Assembly (NCBI RefSeq): GCF_000186865.1
Contig: NW_008705608.1
Span: forward strand, 90,069 to 124,225
Reading direction: 5' to 3'
Origin: Aureococcus anophagefferens
Taxonomy: Eukaryota > Sar > Pelagophyceae > Pelagomonadales > Pelagomonadaceae
DNA length: 34,157 nt
Below the pieces are notes generated by a model. The model was not told the DNA's origin and did no database searches. It was given only the letters and a program-made list of their open reading frames with translations. Of this stretch, positions 1-7,626 are shown one piece after another. Made by a program: the position numbers and the translations under genes. Positions within the stretch are counted from its first letter, which is position 1. Every line of letters starts with the position of its first letter.

Positions 1-1
1 G

Positions 2-161
2 GGCGGCGGCGGCGGCGGCGCGCCGAGCCGCTTCGGCGACCGGGGCGGCGACCGGGGCGGCGGCTTCGGCGGCCCGCCGGACCGCGGCGGCGGCCGCTTC
101 GCGTCGATGCGCGACGGCGACGGCGACCGCTTCGGCGGCGACGGCGGCCGCTACGGCGACC

Positions 162-199
<38 letters not shown>

Positions 200-994
200 C
201 GCTACGGCGGCTACGGCGGCGGCGCCCCGCAGGCGAGCCGCGGCCCCGCGGAGGAGTTCCCGTCCATGGCGAGCGCGCCGAGCGGCGCCTCGAACGGCCG
301 GTTCCCGACGGCGCAGCAGGAGAAGGAGTACAAGGAGGCGAAGCTCCAGGCGGAGAAGGAGCTCCAGATCGCCCAGAAGAAGCTCGCCGCCGCGAAGCGC
401 GCCGAGGCCGAGAAGGTCAAGGAGGCGGAGGCGAAGCGGAAGGCCGCGGAGAAGGCCGCCGCGGCCGAGGCCAAGGCCGCGGCCTTGGCGAAGCGCGCCG
501 CGGACCTCGAGCGCGACACCGCGGCCGTCAAGGGCCTCGTCGACGGCGGCGCCGTCGGCGACAAGCTCGCCGCGGCGGCGAAGGAGCTCAAGCCCCGCGC
601 CATGGCCTTCGCGCTCGCGTTCTACGGCGCGAACGGCGCCGACCTCGCGTGGCTCGAGCCCGACCGGTGCGGCGCGGCGCTCAAGGCCGTCGCGCCCGAG
701 GGCGACGTCGCCGCCCAGGTCGACCTGCTCTTCGCGACGCAGCAGCACTTCCACGGCCTCGACTTCCCCAAGGACGACGCGGGCAAGGCCCTCGTGCAGC
801 AGGCGTTCAAGAGCCTCTTCCTCACGGAGGTCGTCGACATCGACGCGTTCGAGGCCTGGCGCGACGACGAGTCCGAGGAGCGCGACGCCATCCCGGGCAA
901 GATCAAGACCCTCACGCAGACGACGGACTTCTTCTCCTACCTCGACACCGTCGACGACGACGACGACGACGACGAGGACGAGGACGAGGACTAG
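2..994 (+). CDS. eIF4G/eIF5-type W2-domain protein, 3' part (5' end off window)
   Basis: The frame is open from the left edge to a TAG at 992-994, so the first in-frame ATG (107) is probably internal. The visible protein starts with a Gly/Arg/Asp-rich low-complexity segment (RGG-like, including a poly-Gly run near 165-200). A Lys/Glu/Ala-rich coiled-coil-like stretch follows (about 310-520), then a helical C-terminal domain that ends in an acidic tail of Asp/Glu. The end of that domain (Lys-Thr-Leu-Thr-Gln-Thr-Thr-Asp-Phe-Phe, then the acidic run) resembles the aromatic/acidic W2 box that closes eIF4G, eIF5 and eIF2B-epsilon. W2 domains bind other initiation factors or kinases in the cytoplasm. 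Inferred role: translation initiation or RNA binding. The assignment rests on the last 100 or so residues; the RGG part is too simple to be diagnostic. Confidence 0.6.
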
Positions 995-1488
995 GCGGCG
1001 CCGCCCGCCGGACCCGGACAAGACCGAACCCCTCCCGCCACCCCTCTGTCCCTCGCCCGCCCCCCTCCGCGAACAGGCCCAGCGACCCTTAAGCAGCTGG
1101 CCTCTCGTCGTATCGCCGCGCGACGACCACGAGGCGTCGTGCCGCGGCGGCGCGTCGCCGCGGAGAGTGTGCACATGGGCGAGGCACAGGGCGAGGCGGC
1201 GGCCTCGCGCCGCTGGCTCCCTCGGATCGCCGAGGTATCCCGCAAGCCCCCTGGATAAGCAACGCAGGAGGCGTCGCAGGGCGAGGCAGACGCCGTAGGA
1301 CGCCTAGCAGGCCTCCCTCGACGTCCAAGTGGAGATTGAGCGAGCATCTCGCGACGACCCAGGCCGCCCGCCTGCGCCAATCCGCGCGGGCACGAGGGCG
1401 CATCTTTTGAATCAGTCTTAGCGCGTCCACCTGTGCGGCTTCGCCTCGTGAGCAGGCGCCCGCAAGCCCCGGGGCGCCGTCGATCGCG
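995..1488. other. Intergenic region, nothing recognised
   Basis: About 490 bp between the W2 protein and the F-box-like gene. Open frames on both strands here read as arginine-rich shadow translations typical of GC-rich noncoding DNA. No repeat, tRNA or introner is seen. It presumably holds the 3' UTR of the first gene and the promoter of the second. Confidence 0.4.
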
Positions 1489-2592
1489 ATGGCGGCCTCC
1501 AGATTGGGGTCCTTGCCGTGCGACGTCATGGCACACCTGCTCACCTACGCCGACGCGTCGGGCGTGCTTTGCTACGAGAGCACGTCCCGGGCCATGCGCG
1601 ACCTGGTGCAAAGCTTCGAGACTTCGCTGTGGAGCGCGCTGTTGCGCGCGACGTGGCCGCGCGAGGGCGAAGCGCTCGCGTCGCTGGGCAATGGTTTTTT
1701 GCCTCGCTCAGACGGACCTCGCCAGGTCATGGCTCCTGACAGCTGTCGGCGCATATTTCGCGCGTTCCGCACGAGTCGTGACGCGAGGACGAACATCGCG
1801 CGGCTCGACGCGAACGGCTTCCACGACGATCGAACGGGCTTCGAAGCATTCGTGGCGCGTTGTCAGGCCAGAGTCGGCGCGGCGGCGATCAATCGACTCG
1901 CATTCCTCGTGACCATGGGTGAATTCAGCGGTCTAGCGACGTGGCAGATGTTTCCCGATGGACTTGGTCTAGGAAGAGAGAAATTCGGTCTCGGCTGGTC
2001 CCCGCGGGTCAATATCATGGAGCAGACGCAGTTTCGATTCGATTGCAGTTTCGAGGGTCATGGTTGGTGGACGCCGGAGGCTATTCGAGAAAAGCTGGGT
2101 AGCAAACTGCAACAGTCGATTCATGTCATTGACGTGCAAAGCTTTGAATGCGTCCAGTTTATCAAGGATGTCCACCCTTGGTCAATCGAGATTCTCGATA
2201 GAGACTATGAAGCCGAGAGACTCAAGGCAGGAGATTTGCTCACATACTCCGCTGGAAACTGTGACCTGTTCCGGCACAATCGCGAAGAGCACTTCAGCGA
2301 GAGTTCGCTCAACGAAAGGCTGATCGAGAGCGATCGCGTGGAAGCCTGCATGCTCGAACCCTTCGCCACCCTGAGACCTATCGGCTCTGATGGTAGCTTT
2401 CAGCTCCAATCTCTTACCCTGTCCTTTGACCACGGCGAATACCAGAATGTGCGCTCCACAGATCATTTCCTCGAGTTCATTGCCGACGTCGTCAAGCAGA
2501 CCCATGCACCCGTGACTGGCCGCCCCGGAGACGACTACAACTCGGACCGTACCTCCTACACCAGCGACTCAGATGACCGCTCCGACTACTAA
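1489..2592 (+). CDS. F-box-like protein, otherwise unrecognised
   Basis: A 367-residue intronless ORF. Residues about 6-45 (Leu-Gly-Ser-Leu-Pro-Cys-Asp-Val-Met ... Ala-Met-Arg-Asp-Leu-Val) look like an F-box, which in other proteins docks Skp1 in SCF ubiquitin ligases. The rest has no motif I recognise; a Trp-rich stretch near residues 180-200 and a Ser/Asp-rich tail are visible. From about 1900 onward the codons are much less GC-biased than in most neighbours (many codons end in A or T). That suggests relaxed selection, a young gene or transferred DNA. The ATG at 1489 fits where F-boxes normally start. It is convergent with the minus-strand ORF at 2687. Confidence 0.6.
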   Translation: MAASRLGSLPCDVMAHLLTYADASGVLCYESTSRAMRDLVQSFETSLWSALLRATWPREGEALASLGNGFLPRSDGPRQVMAPDSCRRIFRAFRTSRDARTNIARLDANGFHDDRTGFEAFVARCQARVGAAAINRLAFLVTMGEFSGLATWQMFPDGLGLGREKFGLGWSPRVNIMEQTQFRFDCSFEGHGWWTPEAIREKLGSKLQQSIHVIDVQSFECVQFIKDVHPWSIEILDRDYEAERLKAGDLLTYSAGNCDLFRHNREEHFSESSLNERLIESDRVEACMLEPFATLRPIGSDGSFQLQSLTLSFDHGEYQNVRSTDHFLEFIADVVKQTHAPVTGRPGDDYNSDRTSYTSDSDDRSDY

Positions 2593-2686
2593 TACGATCC
2601 GGAGCCTAGGTCGCTTAATTCGCAGGGGGCGATCTCGAGCTCCGCGCGGACGCTCGCGGGTCCGCCTCGGCGCGGAGGGGTCGTAT

Positions 2687-3025
2687 TCACATGAGCGCGG
2701 CGGCGGCGAGGGCGATCGACAGCCCCGCCCAGGCGAGGGGGCCGAACTTGGGCACGCCGACCGCGTCGCACTCCGTGAGCGCGAACTTGACCGTGACGGC
2801 CGCGGTGAAGAGGTACATCGCGGCGAAGGCCTCCGCGGCGGACGCGCCCGCCGCGAGCGCGCCGAGGTAGACGCCGGTGGTGCACATGACCGCGCCGACC
2901 ATCTTGAGCATGGACTTGCCGAGCGGCGAGAGCGGCACCGTGACCTTGTAGAGGTCGACGGTGAACTCGGGAAATAAAATTTTACAGTGAACGAGCACAG
3001 AAAGGCGCAGATTAGCGTATGGCAC
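2687..3025 (-). pseudogene. Small multi-helix membrane protein, apparently 5'-truncated
   Basis: The frame gives 112 residues, but the first 20 or so codons have AT-rich, noncoding-like composition. Strong GC-rich coding bias begins abruptly near 2968. From there the protein reads as a short amphipathic lead, then three or so hydrophobic helices (Ala/Gly/Leu/Met-rich), ending at a TGA at 2687-2689. The start codon lies only a few bases past the stop of the upstream minus-strand TPR gene, leaving no room for a promoter. It is therefore either a fragment that lost its 5' exon or an exon of a transcript I cannot resolve. A CCCGAG just before the bias change could be a splice acceptor. I do not recognise the family. 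Confidence 0.4.
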
Positions 3026-3031
3026 CTCCCG

Positions 3032-3910
3032 TTAGAACCGCTGGAAGGGCCGCGTGTCCGCGGCGACGCGCGCCCTCGCGTCGCGGCTCGCGAGGAAGCG
3101 CGCGTAGGCGTCGAGCGTCCGCGGCGTCCAGCGGCCGACGACGACGTCGACGGTGCTGTAGAGCTCGCACCAGTCGGAGCCGCCGAGGCCGCGCTTCGGC
3201 GGCGAGAGGCCGTTGGGCGACGTCACCGTGGGCACGCAGAGCGCCGCGTAGGCCTCCTCGGCGCCCGCGCGGTCGCCGCGCTCGAAGCGGATCGCCGCGA
3301 GCAGCGCGCGGCCGTCGACGAAGTTCGGGTCGCGGCGCACGAGGTTCGCCGCGCGGCGCTCCGCGTCGCCGGCGTCGCCGAGCTCCAGCGCCGCCTGGGC
3401 CCGGTTCGACGCGGGGATCGACGCGAGCGCGCGCTCGTTCGCGAGGGCGGCGGCCAGCGACCGGTCGTAGGACCGCGCGGCGGCGTCCCAGCGGAGCAGC
3501 ACGGCCTGGGCGTTGCCGAGGTTGTTCCAGGCGAGCGCGTCGTCGGACGCCGCGAGCGCGACGGACCGGGAGAAGGACGCCACGGACGACTCGAGCAGGT
3601 CCCGCGCGGCGCCCGTCGGGGCCGCGCCGAGCGTCGACGCCTTGGAGCCGAGGATCAGCTCCAGCGTCCCGCGGTTGCCCCAGCAGAGCGCGTCGTCGGG
3701 CCGCCGCGCCGTGAGCGCCGTCCACTGCCGGAGCGACGCCTCGTAGTCGCCGCCGTTGAAGGACCGCAGGGCGTCGTCGACCTCGCCGCCGCGCGCCGCC
3801 GCCGGGTCGAACGCCGCCGCCGCGGCCGCCGCGCCGAAGGCCCGGCGCGACGCGACGCGCAGCGCGCCGCACGGCCGCGCGACGGCGAGGAGGAGCGCGA
3901 GCCGGTGCAT
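3032..3910 (-). CDS. TPR-repeat protein with secretory or plastid presequence
   Basis: Start at the ATG 3910-3908, which gives 292 residues. The frame extends upstream, but that part is not coding-like. The N-terminus has a short hydrophobic signal (Met-His-Arg-Leu-Ala-Leu-Leu-Leu-Ala-Val), then a Ser-Arg-Arg-Ala-Phe-Gly motif followed by an Ala run. That could be a plastid transit peptide plus a twin-arginine lumen signal. The body is helical with tetratricopeptide-like pairs (for example the Trp-Asn-Asn-Leu-Gly-Asn segment), so it is probably a protein-protein scaffold. A thylakoid-lumen location is inferred from the Arg-Arg/Ala-rich segment only. It is divergent from the sulfotransferase gene, with about 205 bp between starts. 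Confidence 0.65.
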   Translation of the reverse strand: MHRLALLLAVARPCGALRVASRRAFGAAAAAAAFDPAAARGGEVDDALRSFNGGDYEASLRQWTALTARRPDDALCWGNRGTLELILGSKASTLGAAPTGAARDLLESSVASFSRSVALAASDDALAWNNLGNAQAVLLRWDAAARSYDRSLAAALANERALASIPASNRAQAALELGDAGDAERRAANLVRRDPNFVDGRALLAAIRFERGDRAGAEEAYAALCVPTVTSPNGLSPPKRGLGGSDWCELYSTVDVVVGRWTPRTLDAYARFLASRDARARVAADTRPFQRF

Positions 3911-4115
3911 GGCGCGGGTGCGGCAGCGCTGTCGCAGCGGCTGGTTCGACGCGGCGGTGTCGCAGACCTCTGGCACGCCTCGCTGCCGGACGGCGCTGCG
4001 TGCGGACGGCACAGTCGGGCCTGAGGTGGACCTGACCAGGCTGGGAGAAGGCCTCCTGGGTTGTTGAACATCAAGTTGCAGTTTTTTTATTCGAGAGAGC
4101 ACGATGTGAATCGAC

Positions 4116-5347
4116 ATGCGCTCCCTGGCGCCGCTGCTCTTGCTGCACCGCTGCTCCGCAGGCTTTGAACGGGCGTGCAACGAGAGTTTAACGCCGAAGG
4201 GCGCGCACAAGCACAACGCAACACCCCCCGTGGGCTTCGTCGTGCTGAAACAGGGCAACAGCGGGAGCAGTTGGTTCTCGTCGATGATCGCGCGCCTCGA
4301 CAAGACCTACTTCCTCGACGAGGCCTTCACGAACAGCGGGGCGCACGCCGCGCCGGCGAGCGACGCCGACCTCCGGCGCTACCTCGCGCGCGCGCTCGCG
4401 GAGCCCACGGGCTACTACGGCCAAGGCGAGGGCTGCCCGCGCTGGGCCGCGTGCAGCCCGGGCCCTCGCCTGCTTCGTGGACAGGAAGTGCCGCCTGCGC
4501 GCCGTCGGCTTCAGCTACAACCCGCTGCCGAGCGACGGCGGCGCGCTCGCGCCCTTGGGTCGCGTCGTGCCGGCGTGGCTCGTCGCAAACGTGCCCGCCG
4601 CGCGGCTCGTCGTCTGGGTGCGGACGAACGTCGTCAAGATGGCCCTGGCGACCCACGGCGACAAGGCCGCCGCGCGCGACTACGCCGCGACGGGCCCGAG
4701 CGACCCGGCGAAGCGCCTGGCCAAGTGGCGCGCGTCTGTGCCGAATTCGACCACTGGTTTGGGGGGTCCCCACCAAACTTCAGAATTCTCTAGCTCGGTC
4801 AAATCGAAGTCGATTCGGCTGATTTTTGGACGGATCGATTGCTCTCGTCGATTTCTCGAAGCAAAGCCGAAGAGGTTGCGTCGAAACTGTCGCGTACGCT
4901 CACATTGAAGTCGAGTTGAAGATTTGAATTCGGCACAGGCGCGCGTACGACCGGTCGGACCTCGGCCACTTCGCGGACAGCGTCAACGCGCGGATCCAGC
5001 GCAACATGGCGCTGACGGACTGGGCCCACGCCGCGGGCGACGCCGCGCTGCTCTGCTACTACGAGGCCTTCCAGCTCGACGCCTACGCCGAGATGGAGCG
5101 GGTCCGCGCCTTCCTCGGCGTGCCCGAGACGCCCGGGCGCGCCTACGACTCCGCGTCGGTCAAGGCCAGCTCCGAGGACCTCCGACGGCTCGACGCGTTC
5201 CCCGCGCTCCGGCGGCTGCTCCTCGAGACGAAGAACGACTGCCTCCGCGCCATGCTCGAGGACACGACGCCGAGGGTCTACCCGGCGTGCCGCCTGTTGA
5301 CGGTCGCGGGCCTCGCCGCTCTTTCGGGAGCGAGCGGCCGTAACTGA
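4116..5347 (+). CDS. Sulfotransferase-like protein, one introner intron and one frameshift
   Basis: Exons are 4116-4727 and 4939-5347. Joining them across the introner gives Lys-Trp-Arg-Ala-Tyr-Asp-Arg with no lost base. The N-terminus has a short signal-like segment. Residues about 37-55 (Val-Val-Leu-Lys-Gln-Gly-Asn-Ser-Gly-Ser-Ser-Trp) match the PAPS 5'-phosphosulfate loop of sulfotransferases. The C-terminal Tyr-Glu-Ala-Phe ... Arg-Ala-Phe-Leu-Gly-Val-Pro segment is typical of the family, which moves sulfate from PAPS to carbohydrate or protein acceptors, often in the Golgi. The frame changes by one base near 4460-4462, in a CCCGGG run. Removing one G restores a continuous protein of about 339 residues. 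That is either a sequencing error or a real disabling mutation. Confidence 0.6.
4736..4938 (+). mobile_element. Introner copy A (203-bp subfamily), functions as an intron
   Basis: This is a 203-bp element with perfect 13-bp terminal inverted repeats (CTGTGCCGAATTC at the left, its reverse complement at 4926-4938). It is flanked by the 8-bp duplication GCGCGCGT at 4728-4735 and 4939-4946. The predicted intron is 4728-4938 (211 bp), phase 2, starting GC and ending CACAG. The interior aligns without gaps, apart from substitutions, to the reverse complement of copy E (27599-27801). It is unrelated to the coding sequence around it. Orientation is the same as the gene. Confidence 0.9.
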
Positions 5348-5409
5348 GCCGCGTTAGGCTTTTGCACAACTCCTAGCCGCGACACCGAACGTTACGTCCC
5401 GCCCCGCCC

Positions 5410-6801
5410 CTAGCCGGCGAGCTCGAGGATGGCGTGCTTCTTCTTGCCCGAGCTCAGCTTGACGTCGACGCCGGCCTCGAGCGCGACGGTCGCGTCGACG
5501 TCGTCGACCTTGGCGCCGTCGAGGCGCGCGCCGCCGCCCTTGATGAGGCGCTTCGCCTCGGACTTGGACTTGGCGAAGCCCGCGGAGACGAGGGCGTCGA
5601 CGACGGTGATCTCCGCGTCGCCCACGGCGACGCGCGGGAGCGACGCGGCCGAACCGCCGCCGCCCGCGAAGAGCCGGTCGACCGTCGCGTGGATGTCGGG
5701 CAACGCGTCCGCGCCGTGGAGCAGCGTCGTGCAGGCGTCGGCGAGCCGGCGCTTCGCGGCGTTGACGGCCGCGGCGTCCGGCGCCGCCGCGAGCTCCCGC
5801 TCGAGCGCGTCTACCTCCTCGAGCGGCGCGTCCGTGAACATGCGCGTGAACCGGACGACGTCGTCGTCGACCGTGTTCCGCCAGAACTGCCAGTAGTCGT
5901 AGGGCGCGAGCTTGCCCGGGCTCAGCCAGACGGCGCCCTCGGCCGTCTTGCCCATCTTGCGGCCGTCGCTCGTCGCGATGAGGGGCGCCGTGAGCCCCAC
6001 GAGGCTCTTGCGGTCGACGCGCCGCGCGAGCTCGACGCCCGACACGATGTTCCCCCACTGGTCGCTGCCGCCGAGCTGGAGCTTGACGTCGTAGCGCCTC
6101 GCGAGCTCGACGAAGTCGTAGGCCTGGAGGATCATGTAGTTGAACTCGAGGAAGCTCAGCGGCTGCTCGCGGCCGAGGCGCTGCTTCACGGACTCGAAGC
6201 TCAGCATGCGGTTCACGGAGAAGTGGGACCCGAACTCCCGGAGGAACTTGACGTAGGCGAGCTCGTCGAGCCAGTCCGCGTTGTTCACGAGGACCGCCCC
6301 GCCCGGGCCGAAGTCGAGGAACTTGTCGAAGATCGCGCTGATGCCCGCGATGTTGCCCGCGATGGCGTCGTCGTCCAACAACTTCCGGCTCTCGTCCTTG
6401 CCGCTCGGGTCGCCGACCTTCGTCGTGCCGCCGCCGACCAAAACCACGGGCGTGTGGCCGTGCTTCTGGAGGAGCCGGAGGATCATGATCTGGAGTAAGG
6501 AACCGACGTGCAGGCTGTCGGCCGTCGCGTCGAACCCGAGGTACGCCGCCACGGGCCCGCCGCTCATGGCCTCGTCGAGGCCGGACAGGTCCGTGCACTG
6601 CGCGAGGTAGCCGCGTCCAATAAATTCACGCAGGAACGCGCTCTCGAGGCTAGACGGGTCCACGGCGTCGGGGGCCGCCGGCTCGGCCGTCGACGCGCGG
6701 CGCAGCGGCGCAAAGCGGGCCGCCGACCGCGGCGCGACGCGCACGAGGCACCGCGCGGTCCGCGACGCCAGGAGCATGACTAAGGTGACCGTGGGCCGCA
6801 T
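5410..6801 (-). CDS. Tyrosyl-tRNA synthetase, bacterial/organellar type
   Basis: A 463-residue class I synthetase that charges tRNA-Tyr with tyrosine. The N-terminal 45 or so residues are Arg/Ala/Ser-rich without acids, a mitochondrial and/or plastid targeting sequence. Residues 98-101 are His-Val-Gly-Ser, the HIGH motif. The Asp-Gly-Arg-Lys-Met-Gly-Lys-Thr segment is the KMSKS loop, and a Gly-Gly-Ser-Asp-Gln-Trp-Gly-Asn motif of the tyrosine pocket is intact. The last 65 or so residues form an S4 RNA-binding domain, as in bacterial TyrRS. Length matches the bacterial type plus a presequence, so this is the organellar rather than the cytosolic enzyme. Start could be the ATG at 6801 or an internal ATG at 6777. 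It shares a promoter of about 120 bp with the divergent plastid protein gene. Confidence 0.93.
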   Translation of the reverse strand: MRPTVTLVMLLASRTARCLVRVAPRSAARFAPLRRASTAEPAAPDAVDPSSLESAFLREFIGRGYLAQCTDLSGLDEAMSGGPVAAYLGFDATADSLHVGSLLQIMILRLLQKHGHTPVVLVGGGTTKVGDPSGKDESRKLLDDDAIAGNIAGISAIFDKFLDFGPGGAVLVNNADWLDELAYVKFLREFGSHFSVNRMLSFESVKQRLGREQPLSFLEFNYMILQAYDFVELARRYDVKLQLGGSDQWGNIVSGVELARRVDRKSLVGLTAPLIATSDGRKMGKTAEGAVWLSPGKLAPYDYWQFWRNTVDDDVVRFTRMFTDAPLEEVDALERELAAAPDAAAVNAAKRRLADACTTLLHGADALPDIHATVDRLFAGGGGSAASLPRVAVGDAEITVVDALVSAGFAKSKSEAKRLIKGGGARLDGAKVDDVDATVALEAGVDVKLSSGKKKHAILELAG

Positions 6802-6921
6802 CGGAGGCGCGCGGCGCGGATGACGAGGCGGGCCGCAGACCTCAAGCGTCTCCGTCTCGCCTCTGTCGCTGCATCGTGCCGAAGCGAGTCGGAGTGCCGG
6901 GCTTCTCTGCCAGCGGTCGCA

Positions 6922-7458
6922 ATGGCTCCGAGGATATTATCAATCCTGCTGGCCCTCGCGGCCTCAGCGGCGGCCTTCCAGGCCCCGGTCCCGCGCCACG
7001 CGACGACGGCGCTGCGCCTCGGCGACGACCTGCCGGAGGTCGAGCCCGGGGCCATCGATTGGGATGACGAGTTCAAGAAACTGAAGCGCGGCGAGATCGA
7101 CACGGGCGCGGCGCGACGAAACGAGGCCGTGTGCGCGCCCCGCGTCGCACCCGTCCCTCCTCGACGGCGCGCGCGCGACCGCCGAGAGACTTGAGCCGCG
7201 CGCGCGCGACCGCGACCGCGGACCCCGCGCCGCAGGCTCGACGTCGAGCGCGCGGGCCGCGTCGCGCGGCAGAACGTGCGCCAGACGACGCAGAAGGTGA
7301 CGTCCACCGCGCGGTCCGCGGCGCGCAGCGCGCCGAAGATGCCCGCGGTGTCCAGCGACGCCAAGTTCTGGTTCGGCGTCCTCGTCGCGCTGTCGGTCTT
7401 TCCGCTCATCGTCAGCTCCCTCCAGGGGCCGCCCGACGTGTCGTCCGTCTACGTCTAG
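6922..7458 (+). CDS. Small plastid-targeted single-helix membrane protein
   Basis: Proposed exons are 6922-7130 and 7236-7458, giving 143 residues with a GT-AG intron of 105 bp. The donor is the least certain part. The N-terminus is a hydrophobic signal peptide ending Ala-Ala-Ala-Phe-Gln-Ala-Pro, the ASAFAP-like cleavage motif of bipartite plastid presequences in algae with secondary red plastids. The mature part is short, charged and helical. It ends with one transmembrane segment (Phe-Trp-Phe-Gly-Val-Leu-Val-Ala-Leu-Ser-Val-Phe-Pro) and a short tail. I do not recognise the family. The length and topology would suit a small subunit of a thylakoid or envelope complex, which is inference. Confidence 0.65.
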
Positions 7459-7626
7459 GCCGCCGCCGCCCCCGCCCACCCGCCCGCCCCTGCACACACC
7501 CGCGTAAACGTCGCGCGACGTCATTCGCGACGTCCGCCGCTCGGGAGGAAAAGGGCACCGTGTCGACGCTGCCCCATCAAGCTGCCCAGTCCGGTGAAAG
7601 TCTGGTGTTGCCCGCGGCGCTCGGCC

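Noticed and set aside
3012..4024. Long Arg/Ala-rich frames opposite the TPR, TyrRS, kelch and other genes
   Set aside because: They are GC-rich shadow translations: no hydrophobic or domain pattern, while the other strand has recognisable motifs.
4451..4456. A 6-base GTGCAG as a micro-intron explaining the sulfotransferase frameshift
   Set aside because: Far below any workable intron size, and removing 6 bases would not correct a one-base shift.
4738..4938. GAATTCGGCACAG at the ends of copy A looks like an EcoRI cDNA-library adaptor, suggesting a cloning artefact
   Set aside because: The sequence is perfectly inverted at both ends, lies inside a genuine 8-bp duplication, and the interior is homologous to copy E, whose ends are different. 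It is the element's own terminal repeat.
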